A stretch of 64,000 nucleotides of DNA from Bacteroidota bacterium. GTDB taxonomy: Bacteria > Bacteroidota > Bacteroidia > Chitinophagales > BACL12. Under the pieces are notes generated by a model that did not search any database, was not told where the DNA came from, and saw nothing but the letters and a program-made list of their open reading frames with translations. The position numbers and the translations under genes are program-made. This document shows, piece after piece, positions 18,505 through 26,615 of the stretch. The DNA is taken from NCBI GenBank assembly GCA_016706255.1, contig JADJJZ010000003.1, positions 716,501 through 780,500 on the forward strand. Reading direction: 5' to 3'. How positions within the stretch are numbered: the stretch's first letter is position 1; each line of letters starts with the position of its first letter.

Positions 18505-19629
18505 TTAAAGTGTTCCTCTCAATTCCTGTTCTCTTTCAATGGCTTCAAAAAGTGCTTTGAAATTGCCTTTGCCGAAACTTCTTGCACCGTGGCGTTGAAT
18601 AATTTCATAAAACACGGTTGGACGGTCTTCCACAGGTTTGGTGAACAATTGTAATAAATACCCTTCATCGTCGCGGTCGATTAAAATGTTCAGTTTTTTG
18701 AGTTCATTAAAATCTTCATCAATATGGCCAACACGATCTAAAACATCTTCGTAATAAGTATCGGGCACTCGTAAAAATTCAACACCGCGTGCGCGTAATT
18801 CGCTAACGGTTTCGATAATATTATCGGTTGCAATAGCAATATGCTGAACACCCGCACCTTTATAAAAATCGATGTATTCTTCAATTTGTGATTTTTTCTT
18901 TCCCGCAGCCGGTTCGTTGATTGGGAATTTAACGAATCCATTTCCGTTGCTTACAACCTTACTCATTAAGGCAGAATATTCAGTTGAGATATCACTGTCG
19001 TCGAAAGTGATTAATAATTTGAAGCCCATTACATCTTCATAAAATTTCACCCATTCGTTCATTTTTCCTAACTCAACATTGCCCACACAATGGTCAACAT
19101 ATTTTAGTCCTACCGGTTTCACGGTAAAAGGAGATTGTTTAGCAGCAAAACCCGGCATAAAAACACCATTATAATTTTTGCGTTCAACAAATTTATGAAT
19201 GGTTTCACCATAAGTTTGAATTGCAGAAATCACCACTTCACCAAATTCATCTTTCATGGTGGTTGGTTCAATTACACCTTTTGCTCCGCGTTTAACAGTT
19301 TCTTCGTAACTTTTTGTTGCATCATCCACCCACAAAGCCAACACTTTAACACCATCGCCATGTTTACGAACATGCTCCGAAATTTCACTTTCCGGGTCAA
19401 ATGATGTGGTTAACACAATTCTGATTTTATCCTGCTGCAACACATACGAAGCTCTGTCCTTAACACCGGTTTCCAATCCGGCATAAGCCACCAACTCATA
19501 ACCCCAGGCCGATTGATAATAATAAGCTGATTGCTTTGCATTCCCCACATAAAATTCAATGTGGTCTGTACCTTGGAGTGGGAGGAAGTCTGTGGTTGTT
19601 TGATTTGTTGTTAATTCTAATGTATTCAT
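18505..19629 (-). CDS. hppD: 4-hydroxyphenylpyruvate dioxygenase
   Basis: A 374-residue cytoplasmic enzyme that turns 4-hydroxyphenylpyruvate into homogentisate in tyrosine breakdown. Two vicinal-oxygen-chelate domains are visible. The first starts GTDHIEFYVGNAKQSA. The second has the iron ligands His in KYVDHCVGNV, His in GVQHIAIAT and Glu in FYEIIQRHG. C-terminal RSFGKGNFKALFEAIE is the family end signature. hmgA, the next enzyme of the pathway, lies 1.2 kb upstream on the same strand, but the sequence between them is partly artefact. The upstream region to about 19690 looks normal. Confidence 0.96.
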   Translation of the reverse strand: MNTLELTTNQTTTDFLPLQGTDHIEFYVGNAKQSAYYYQSAWGYELVAYAGLETGVKDRASYVLQQDKIRIVLTTSFDPESEISEHVRKHGDGVKVLALWVDDATKSYEETVKRGAKGVIEPTTMKDEFGEVVISAIQTYGETIHKFVERKNYNGVFMPGFAAKQSPFTVKPVGLKYVDHCVGNVELGKMNEWVKFYEDVMGFKLLITFDDSDISTEYSALMSKVVSNGNGFVKFPINEPAAGKKKSQIEEYIDFYKGAGVQHIAIATDNIIETVSELRARGVEFLRVPDTYYEDVLDRVGHIDEDFNELKKLNILIDRDDEGYLLQLFTKPVEDRPTVFYEIIQRHGARSFGKGNFKALFEAIEREQELRGTL

Positions 19630-19714
19630 TTTATTTTGTATTAAAATTTAATATTGAGGTTATAAGTATAGACCAAGTGCGAAATTTCCGGAAAGGCGGA
19701 TGGAAAATTGGAGA

Positions 19715-20170
19715 CACAACAAAATTCCAACGGAAAAAAAAGGCGGTGGGGGGGCGGGGGTGGTGGGGTGGGGAAGACCGGCCGAGAGTGACAAAAAGGA
19801 AAAAAAACAAAAAACAACCAACAAAAAAAGGTGGGGGGGGGGGCGGGGGGGGGGGGGGGGGGGGGGCGGGCCGGAAGGCTGACAATAAGAAACACAAAAA
19901 ACACACCCAGGAAAAAAAATGCTGGTGGGTTAGCGAAGGGGCGGGGGGGCGGACGGACGGCCAGAGGGACAAAAAAGACAAAAACAAAACAACCATCAAA
20001 AAAAAAAAGTAGTGGGCGGAAAGGGCAGTGGGGGGGGGGGGGGCAGGACAGCGGAGTGCGAATGAGAAACCAAAAAAACCACGGAAAAGCAAAGTGACGG
20101 GCGGCGGGGTGGAGGTGGGGATGAGGGGGCGAAGAGCGGATAAAATGAAAAAAAAAAAAAGGGGTGGAGT
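19715..20170. other. T-depleted, G- and A-homopolymer block (likely artefact)
   Basis: About 450 bases made almost wholly of G, A and some C on the plus strand, with few Ts. It holds a 22-base G run (19845-19866), G runs of 11 and 13, and A runs of up to 13 or so. Composition is unlike every other part of the window, and the open frames in it give only Gly/Lys/Arg or Pro/Phe/Leu low-complexity products. It looks like low-quality sequencing signal built into the assembly, and the true sequence here is probably missing. No gene is called in it. Normal sequence resumes by about 20180. Confidence 0.85.
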
Positions 20171-20251
20171 GTGTTAATGTGTCCGCCGCGGCGGATGCTG
20201 ATAAACAGCAGGTATATTGCCAATTTTAGTCACATTTAGCGATCAACGGGT

Positions 20252-20599
20252 TTATTTTTTTGATGATGAAATAATTTTAGTTAATATTTTATTTATTATA
20301 ACAATTCTTTCCAGTAAATCGTCGCATGCAGGATAGTTTTTAGAATGTTTGCACAATCGTAGCCAATAATGTGACTCACTACCTTCCTTTGCGGCAATTT
20401 TCATTTTGTGAATAAAATCTGCCCTGCTTTCAGCATTTTGCGATTCGTTAACATTTGCTCCGACAGAAGTGCCGGCATCAAATAGCTGCCATGCCATTCT
20501 GTTTTTTTTTAATTTTTCAAGTTCCTCCGTGTAATCAATAATTAATAATGAAAATTCAAAAGTTAAATCAACGATTAAATTTTTTTCCTCGTTACTCAT
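20252..20599 (-). CDS. Four-helix bundle protein (S23 / 23S rRNA IVP family)
   Basis: A 115-residue all-helical protein. The family pattern is clear: NLIVDLTFEFSLLIIDYTEEL, AWQLFDAGTSVGANVNESQNA and EGSESHYWLRL. These small proteins were first found inside 23S rRNA intervening sequences, but in Bacteroidota they are mostly stand-alone genes of unknown role. The ATG at MSNEEKN is chosen; 13 upstream codons are also open. It sits between hppD and hmgA. A short AGCACATT repeat array lies ~160 bases upstream. Confidence 0.88.
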   Translation of the reverse strand: MSNEEKNLIVDLTFEFSLLIIDYTEELEKLKKNRMAWQLFDAGTSVGANVNESQNAESRADFIHKMKIAAKEGSESHYWLRLCKHSKNYPACDDLLERIVIINKILTKIISSSKK

Positions 20600-20755
20600 G
20601 TCAATTGTTTTTAAGGTTACAAAATATTTTGATATCAATATCAGGGATAAGTTGATATGGATATTTATTATTTATTTCATTGTGCTATATTTATTTTGTT
20701 TAAAAATTATCAATCGAACACATGATGCTATCTTCAAATCAACAGTTACTTCGGA

Positions 20756-20804
20756 AGCACATCACCCAATCAGCACATTAGCACATCAGCACATTAGCAC
20801 ATTC
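20756..20804. repeat. Short tandem repeat, AGCACATT/AGCACATC units
   Basis: Two copies of the 16-base unit CAGCACATTAGCACAT run from 20771 to 20802, with a degenerate copy just before. The unit itself is two 8-base AGCACATY pieces. It lies between the S23-like gene and the end of hmgA. Confidence 0.8.
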
Positions 20805-20838
20805 AACGAGCATGCCCTTCAAAGGACACATTATCACC

Positions 20839-21996
20839 TCAACTCAACCAGCTCAAATAATACTCAGTATCCTCAATCTCCAACGCAGCTTCAGTTAACT
20901 GCAGTGGTTTAAAAGGATCAATCATTACAGCAAGTTCCTTTGTTTCAGTTTTGCCGATGCTGCCTTCGTAGGTGCCGGGGTGCGGACCGTGGGGGATGCC
21001 TCCAGGGTGGAGGGTAATTTGTCCGCGCTCAACACTTTTTCTGCTCATAAAATCTCCGTCTACATAATATAATATTTCATCGCTATCGATATTGCTGTGA
21101 TTGTAAGGTGCGGGAATTGCAAGCGGATGATAATCATACATTCGCGGCACAAAACTGCATACCACAAAATTGTGTGCTTCGAATGTTTGATGCACCGGAG
21201 GTGGTTGATGCACACGACCGGTTATAGGTTCGAAATTATGAATAGAAAACGCCCAGGGATAAACGTAACCATCCCAGCCAATTAAATCGAACGGATGATT
21301 TGCGTAGTGATAAGGATAAATAATTCCCTGCTTTTTTATTTTGAAATAAAAATCACCCTGCTCATCGTAGGTTTTTAAATTTTGAGGTGTTTTGATATCG
21401 CGTTCACAAAATGGTGAGTGCTCCATTAATTGACCAACACGATTTAAATAACGTTTTGGAAATTCAATCGGAGAAAATGATTCAACAATTAATAGGCGAT
21501 TATTTTCGGAATTAAATTCAATCTGATATAATGTTCCTCTTGGAACAATAACATAATCGCCATATTCAAATGGAATTTCTCCATACATGGTTTTTAATGT
21601 GCCTGTTCCTTCATGGATAAATATCATTTCATCAGCATCCACATTTTTGTAAAAGTAATCGCTCATACTTTTACGCGGCGCTGCCAATGAAATGTGTAAA
21701 TCGCTGTTCACCAAAACCGCTTTCCTGCTTTCCAGATAGTCATCGACAGGTTGAATTTTAAATCCTTTTAAGGAGCGGTGTTTGAGTTGCTTCGACAAAA
21801 CCACTTTTGGTTCAACACTATAGGCCTCGCCCACCTGTTTAATTTTTGTGGGTGGGTAAAGATGATATAATAAACTATACGTGTTGCTGAACCCTTCAGT
21901 TGAAAACAACTCTTCGTGGTAAAGTGTCCCGTCCGGCTTGCGGAATTGGGTATGACGTTTCTCGGGAATTTTCCCGGCTTTGTTGTAAAATGGCAT
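20839..21996 (-). CDS. hmgA: Homogentisate 1,2-dioxygenase
   Basis: A 385-residue cupin-type enzyme that opens the homogentisate ring to maleylacetoacetate. The family segments are DEMIFIHEGTGTLKTMYGE, GDYVIVPRGTLYQIEF and, near the C-terminus, NHSNIDSDEILYYVDGDFM, then HPGGIPHGPHPGTYEGS, which supply the His/Glu iron ligands. The length is shorter than the ~440 residues of many HGOs but usual for the Bacteroidota form. The ATG before PFYNKAGKIPEKRH is chosen since a -7 element lies 29 bases upstream. It acts directly after HppD. Confidence 0.93.
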   Translation of the reverse strand: MPFYNKAGKIPEKRHTQFRKPDGTLYHEELFSTEGFSNTYSLLYHLYPPTKIKQVGEAYSVEPKVVLSKQLKHRSLKGFKIQPVDDYLESRKAVLVNSDLHISLAAPRKSMSDYFYKNVDADEMIFIHEGTGTLKTMYGEIPFEYGDYVIVPRGTLYQIEFNSENNRLLIVESFSPIEFPKRYLNRVGQLMEHSPFCERDIKTPQNLKTYDEQGDFYFKIKKQGIIYPYHYANHPFDLIGWDGYVYPWAFSIHNFEPITGRVHQPPPVHQTFEAHNFVVCSFVPRMYDYHPLAIPAPYNHSNIDSDEILYYVDGDFMSRKSVERGQITLHPGGIPHGPHPGTYEGSIGKTETKELAVMIDPFKPLQLTEAALEIEDTEYYLSWLS

Positions 21997-22024
21997 AAAA
22001 TGTCCCTTTTTGAGTATCCTATAG

Positions 22025-22032
22025 CAAAAATA
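22025..22032 (-). promoter_or_regulatory. -7 element of hmgA, TATTTTTG
   Basis: TAnnTTTG match on the minus strand, 28 bases from the hmgA ATG. This would give a leader of about 20 bases. Confidence 0.5.
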
Positions 22033-22093
22033 CAAAGGAAATCATTCTTGAAAAGGTGATTTTTGTCGGAGGTGATGTGGTTAAGTGCTCATA

Positions 22094-22128
22094 TAGTTTA
22101 GACTACAATACCTGTAGTTTAGACTGAG
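22094..22128. promoter_or_regulatory. Direct repeat of TAGTTTAGACT, 21-bp period
   Basis: Two copies of TAGTTTAGACT begin at 22094 and 22115, two helical turns apart. Each copy is partly palindromic (TAGT-n4-ACTA in the first). It lies between divergent hmgA and the gene at 22327, and is a candidate regulator site. Confidence 0.5.
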
Positions 22129-22268
22129 ATAAGTTTTAAGTGGCAGATATGGGATTTGATTAGGCCTTTAAGCGGTATGCGCCTGAATTCGGCATTTTTG
22201 GCCGGCAGCAGTTAAAGCAATCATGAAAGCCCGTTTTATGATAGAAATGGTGAATATGGTCAATGGAT

Positions 22269-22276
22269 TATATTTG
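22269..22276 (+). promoter_or_regulatory. -7 element, TATATTTG
   Basis: TAnnTTTG match 50 bases before the ATG at 22327. The rest of the 330-base gap up to hmgA holds the direct repeat at 22094 and nothing else recognisable. Confidence 0.45.
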
Positions 22277-22326
22277 TGCAGCTAAATTGTTTTCCCATCG
22301 TTTATTATTCAACTTAAATCAACAAC

Positions 22327-23865
22327 ATGAAACATTTACGAATTATTGGTGTTTGTCTCTTTTTTTTACAGATTTTTACTGTTACTGCTCAGGATATTAA
22401 GGTTCAAACTTCTTTATTAGATAAAGAGGTTGGTGCAGATGCATCCAAAAATCTAGGTGGTGATGAAAGCGGATTTTATGTAGCCAGTTTTACTTCAAAA
22501 TATAAATTTGAAGTTGGTTTTAATGCAACAGGCACTCAATCTGCATTAGTGATCCAGAAATTTTCGAATGACCTTAAATTGCTTGCAGAAAAGGAAATTG
22601 TTCAGGATGATGATGAAAGTTTAGAGTGGCCAATTTTATTAGGCGGCGACTTATACAGTATTTCATTTAAATTAAATAAAAAAAGCAAGACCTGGAATGT
22701 TTATGGTCAAAAATTAGAAACCGATAAATTATATAATTCCGGTACACCAATTTTATTATATTCAAAAAAACAAGGGGAGGATGAATTTTCTCTAGCGCTT
22801 CAGACGGCTCTGTCGCCCGACAAAAAAAGTATCGCTTTTCATTCTTTTTACTCGCCGGGTGCCGGGAGGGATTATGCGCGTGTATTGGACCGTTATTATG
22901 GAGGTAATAGTACAACTATTGCAGTATTTGGTGAAGGCATGGTGAAAAATTGGGAAAAAGAAATTGTAATTCCGTATGGTGAAAATAAATACACCACATC
23001 GCAGGTACAGGTTGATAATAATGGTGATGTTTATGTTTTGGGATGGAGATTTGGTGCTGAAATCAACAAAATGAAACCAAGCGCCAATAAAGCAATTACA
23101 AGCTTACATAAAATTACAAACAAAGGAGCAACAATAACTGAACTTGAACTTAATATAAAAGGCGTTAATATTTTAGATGGTACAATGGCTTTTGATAAAA
23201 CAGGTAATATAATGGTATCAGGAATTTGTAATTCGAATGATGAACCAAAAGAGATAGATGCTTTCTATGCTATTTCAGTAGATAAATCAACCCTCACAAT
23301 TGCTAATGCGACATCTAAAAAATTTACCGCAGATTTATTAAAACGACTTGAAACCAATAAAAATGCCAACCTTGAATTTTCACTTGATGAGTTGTTATTA
23401 ATGGACAATGGCGATTTTATTTTTTTGATTGAAGAATTTATTTACAGTGAAACTCAGGCCGGCGGTGTATACAGTGCTTTGAGTCTAATATCAGTTGGTA
23501 TTGACGCGAATGCCGGAATAACCTGGATGAATGCCGTGCCCAAAAAACAATATACTATTTTAGATGATTATACATCCTATAATTTTATGCAAACCCGAGA
23601 TAAAATATATTTATTTTATAATGGCAATGTAAAAAATGTAAATGCAAAAAGTTATGCTGAGCTCGAAGATTACCAGGCTAAAAATTCGGCAATTATGATG
23701 GTGACAATTAGCAGCGACGGCACTTATAAAAAGGTTGTTATTCCGGCAGAAATCAGCACTTACCAGTTGCGCGTTACCATGTCGCAGCAATCAACAAAAG
23801 ATAAATTTATTTTCTTTGCCAAAGATGGAAAAAAGGAATACATTGGAGCGATTCAATTTAATTAA
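22327..23865 (+). CDS. Exported protein of unknown function
   Basis: A 512-residue protein with a signal peptide (MKHLRIIGVCLFFLQIFTVTAQ). The rest is beta-rich with spaced NNGDVYVLGWR, KTGNIMVSGICNS and MDNGDFIFLIEE segments, which suggests a propeller of the kind seen in other exported Bacteroidota proteins. No T9SS sorting domain is present at the C-terminus, so it should be periplasmic or reach the surface another way. No catalytic motif is seen and I do not recognise a named family. It is a single gene, convergent with proline dehydrogenase across a structured repeat. Confidence 0.75.
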   Translation: MKHLRIIGVCLFFLQIFTVTAQDIKVQTSLLDKEVGADASKNLGGDESGFYVASFTSKYKFEVGFNATGTQSALVIQKFSNDLKLLAEKEIVQDDDESLEWPILLGGDLYSISFKLNKKSKTWNVYGQKLETDKLYNSGTPILLYSKKQGEDEFSLALQTALSPDKKSIAFHSFYSPGAGRDYARVLDRYYGGNSTTIAVFGEGMVKNWEKEIVIPYGENKYTTSQVQVDNNGDVYVLGWRFGAEINKMKPSANKAITSLHKITNKGATITELELNIKGVNILDGTMAFDKTGNIMVSGICNSNDEPKEIDAFYAISVDKSTLTIANATSKKFTADLLKRLETNKNANLEFSLDELLLMDNGDFIFLIEEFIYSETQAGGVYSALSLISVGIDANAGITWMNAVPKKQYTILDDYTSYNFMQTRDKIYLFYNGNVKNVNAKSYAELEDYQAKNSAIMMVTISSDGTYKKVVIPAEISTYQLRVTMSQQSTKDKFIFFAKDGKKEYIGAIQFN

Positions 23866-23894
23866 TGTGCTGTTTTACTAAAGATGTTATTTAA

Positions 23895-24050
23895 ACTCCG
23901 AATCGCGTTAGGGATTGTAGTGGAAAGCCCGCAGGAGCTGTAACGCAGTGGAAGCGACGAGGACTTGGAACGGAAAGCCCGGCCCCTATAGTAGATAAAT
24001 AATTTGCGGGGGCAAATTATTTATCACTATAGGGGAAACGCCCAAAAAAA
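23895..24050 (+). repeat. 156-bp intergenic element, copy A
   Basis: Near-identical, in inverted orientation, to 35766-35922, with about seven differences. It has the arms GGGATTGTAGTGGAAAGCCC and GGACTTGGAACGGAAAGCCC. A long hairpin then follows (23983-24035), whose stem runs CCCCTATAGT to ACTATAGGGG with an ATAAATAATTTGC inner arm. It lies between convergent genes and ends in a run of As, so it may also terminate proline dehydrogenase on the minus strand. Confidence 0.9.
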
Positions 24051-24051
24051 A

Positions 24052-25251
24052 TTACAAACCTCTGCGTTTAATTTCTTTGTCGATGAGATTGAGTTCACGG
24101 CTCATTTGTCCGCTTACCGATTTGTTTTCCTGAGCGCGACGAATTAAATAAGGGATTACATCTTTAACAGGACCGTAAGGTAAATATTTTGTTACATTAA
24201 ATCCGGCCTTTGCGAGGTTGTAAGTAATTTGATCGCTCATGCCATATAATTGTGAAAAATAAAAATGCGGATGATTTGCAGGAATATTTCTTTTTTGCAT
24301 TTCGCTAGCAAGTAATAAACTACTTTTTTCGTTATGTGTTGCTGCGCAAACGGAAATTCGTTCACTATTATTTAAACACAACATAATAACCGCATCATAA
24401 TCGTGGTCGGTTGCATTTTTGTCGGGTTGAATTGGCGATGGATAATTCATTTCTTCGGCGCGCTTGCGTTCTTTATCCATATAAGCACCACGAACCGGTT
24501 TTAATCCGAGTATATAATTATGTTCAACAGCATCGGCCAATGCGTGTTTCGAAAATTCGAGGCGGTCGTGACGATACATTTGCGGCGTGGCATATACAAC
24601 AGCTTTTGTTTTATTGTACTTGCGCATTAATTCAAATGTTAATTCATCAACAGCATCCTGAATCCAACTTTCTTCTGCATCAATAAATAATCCGATATGA
24701 TTATCGGAAGCCGCTTTTGCAATTTGGTCCATGCGGCTATACAATTTCACTTTTTCAGATTCTTCGTCTGCAGTTAATTGTGCTTTCGCATTTAATTTTT
24801 CCAATAATGCAAAACTGGTAACACCGGTTACTTTACTGCTGATAAACGGAATATTTTTTTTACCTGAAGCAAATTGTATAATTCGGATTAATTCATTTTT
24901 TGTCCGCTCAAATTCTGCTTCTGATTCTTTTCCTTCAACACCATAATCGATAATGGCACCGATGTTGAATTGTTCTAATTTATTTAATACCGGAATTGTT
25001 TCTTCCAACGTTTCACCACCACAAAATTGCTCATAAACGGTTTTTTTAATTGCCCATTTAAATGGCAAATGCATTTTTAATGTTAAGTTGGCCAGAGAGG
25101 TAAGGGTGTTGGTCATAGCCGGATTATTCATCACTTTGAATAACCAGTGTTCCCATTTAAGTTCCTTATTTGATTTACCTGAAAAAGCTATTTCGGTATC
25201 GTTAAAATCGATTTTCGGCGAAGGTTCCAAGGTTGTAATGATTTTTGGCAA
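24052..25251 (-). CDS. Proline dehydrogenase
   Basis: A 399-residue FAD enzyme of the PutA-like proline dehydrogenase family, which oxidises proline to pyrroline-5-carboxylate. The TIM-barrel signatures are GAIIDYGVEG, GLFIDAEESWIQ, RHDRLEFSKHA and the flavin/substrate-binding LKPVRGAYMDKERKRAEE. ICAATHN-like (SVCAATHNEKSSLL) and YFSQLYGMSDQ complete the fold. It is the stand-alone monofunctional form; no P5C dehydrogenase is in the window. The stop sits right beside a hairpin repeat that can end transcription. Confidence 0.93.
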   Translation of the reverse strand: MPKIITTLEPSPKIDFNDTEIAFSGKSNKELKWEHWLFKVMNNPAMTNTLTSLANLTLKMHLPFKWAIKKTVYEQFCGGETLEETIPVLNKLEQFNIGAIIDYGVEGKESEAEFERTKNELIRIIQFASGKKNIPFISSKVTGVTSFALLEKLNAKAQLTADEESEKVKLYSRMDQIAKAASDNHIGLFIDAEESWIQDAVDELTFELMRKYNKTKAVVYATPQMYRHDRLEFSKHALADAVEHNYILGLKPVRGAYMDKERKRAEEMNYPSPIQPDKNATDHDYDAVIMLCLNNSERISVCAATHNEKSSLLLASEMQKRNIPANHPHFYFSQLYGMSDQITYNLAKAGFNVTKYLPYGPVKDVIPYLIRRAQENKSVSGQMSRELNLIDKEIKRRGL

Positions 25252-25292
25252 ATATACGCGGTTGTATTAAATGAAAAAATGACTTTACTACT

Positions 25293-25300
25293 TATATTTG
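25293..25300 (+). promoter_or_regulatory. -7 element, TATATTTG
   Basis: TAnnTTTG match that ends six bases before the ATG at 25307, giving an almost leaderless transcript. It rules out the TTG at 25298, which lies inside the element, as the start. Confidence 0.55.
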
Positions 25301-25306
25301 CTCAAA

Positions 25307-26611
25307 ATGATTGATATGCGGCTATTTCAGGCGATTTTGCTTATTTGTTGTAATGTTATGGTGATGGGACAGTCTTACACCAGTTATTTTACCGGCGACA
25401 CTGCTGATGTGACTGTAACACCGCTTAAAGGGACAGTTTTGATGGGTGGTGCAACTGAAAATGACAATGCCATGCGCTGGTTTTTGGAACGTGCAAACGG
25501 TGGCGATATTTTGGTTTTGCGGACAACGGGTGAGGATGGGTATAACGATTATTTTTATGCTGATTTGGGTGTTGATGTTAATTCGGTTGAAACGATAGTT
25601 TGTAATACTGCCGAAGCCTCAACCGACCCTTATGTTTTACGCAGAGTGAGCGAAGCAGATGCTTTATGGTTTGCCGGTGGCGACCAGTGGGATTATGTTT
25701 CGTTTTGGCGGGATACACCGATGGAAGATGCATTTAATGCACTGATTAATGATAAACAAATAACCATTGGTGGAACCAGCGCCGGATGTGCAATTCAGGG
25801 CGAAGCATATTTTTCGGCTGAAAATGGCACAATTACTTCTTCACTTGCCATGCAGGATCCTTTTCATGCTTTAATGAAACTCGGCTATGCTGATTTTTTA
25901 AATAATCCGGCAACACAAAATATTATTACAGATACACATTATGATAACCCCGACAGACGCGGAAGACAAGTTGCATTTTTAGCGCGATTAGTTACTGATT
26001 ACGGTGGAACATTTTATGGTATTGGTGTTGAGGAATATACTGCTGTTTGTATTGATGAAAATAATCATGCACATGTGTATGGCTCATATCCTGCTGATGA
26101 AGATTATGCATTTTTTTTACAAATGAATTGTTACGAACCTGCAACACCGGAAGTGTGTGAAGATGGTGAAAAATTAACCTGGAACAGGAGTGAAGCTGCA
26201 TTAAAAGTGATAAAAGTTGCAGGCACAAATTCAGGTGCGGGTTATGTTGATTTAAACGACTGGAAAACGGTTACAGATGCAACTTATAGCTGGGAAAACT
26301 GGTGGGTAGAAAATGCAGTTTTTAATAATACGGAATCAGCTTCACCAATTAATTGTGATACCGTTTTGCAAGTGAATCAACTTGATGAAAATTCAATTAA
26401 TTTAATGGTAAATCAGCAGCAGCAGGTTTTAATAATTACCAGTGCAATACATTTTGAAAAATATTTTATTCGTGATATTAGCGGAAAATTAATTGCAGAA
26501 AATAGTTTGGATTCCAATCTAATTTCAATTAAGGATTTAATACCGGGTAATTATTTATTTTCTGCTACTGATGCTGCAGGTAAAATATATTCCGGCATTT
26601 TTACTAAATAA
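25307..26611 (+). CDS. S51 (cyanophycinase-like) peptidase with T9SS sorting domain
   Basis: About 434 residues. A signal peptide (MRLFQAILLICCNVMVMGQ) is followed by a peptidase S51 domain with GTVLMGGATENDNAMRWFL, ALWFAGGDQWDYVS and the nucleophile elbow IGGTSAGCAIQGE, in which Ser is catalytic. Relatives include cyanophycinase and peptidase E; the secreted Bacteroidota branch has unknown substrates. The C-terminus (IHFEKYFIRDISGKLIAEN, IPGNYLFSATDAAGK) is a weak T9SS type A domain. The start may also be the ATG at 25316. Confidence 0.87.
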   Translation: MIDMRLFQAILLICCNVMVMGQSYTSYFTGDTADVTVTPLKGTVLMGGATENDNAMRWFLERANGGDILVLRTTGEDGYNDYFYADLGVDVNSVETIVCNTAEASTDPYVLRRVSEADALWFAGGDQWDYVSFWRDTPMEDAFNALINDKQITIGGTSAGCAIQGEAYFSAENGTITSSLAMQDPFHALMKLGYADFLNNPATQNIITDTHYDNPDRRGRQVAFLARLVTDYGGTFYGIGVEEYTAVCIDENNHAHVYGSYPADEDYAFFLQMNCYEPATPEVCEDGEKLTWNRSEAALKVIKVAGTNSGAGYVDLNDWKTVTDATYSWENWWVENAVFNNTESASPINCDTVLQVNQLDENSINLMVNQQQQVLIITSAIHFEKYFIRDISGKLIAENSLDSNLISIKDLIPGNYLFSATDAAGKIYSGIFTK

Positions 26612-26615
26612 ATTT

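Noticed and set aside
19536..20223. Several overlapping open frames on both strands giving Gly/Lys/Arg-rich or Pro/Phe-rich proteins
   Set aside because: They exist only because the poly-G/poly-A block lacks stop codons. Composition is non-biological and no start context or homology pattern is seen.
20252..20599. Intervening sequence of a 23S rRNA gene
   Set aside because: The S23-like gene has no rRNA sequence on either side; it is a free-standing copy.
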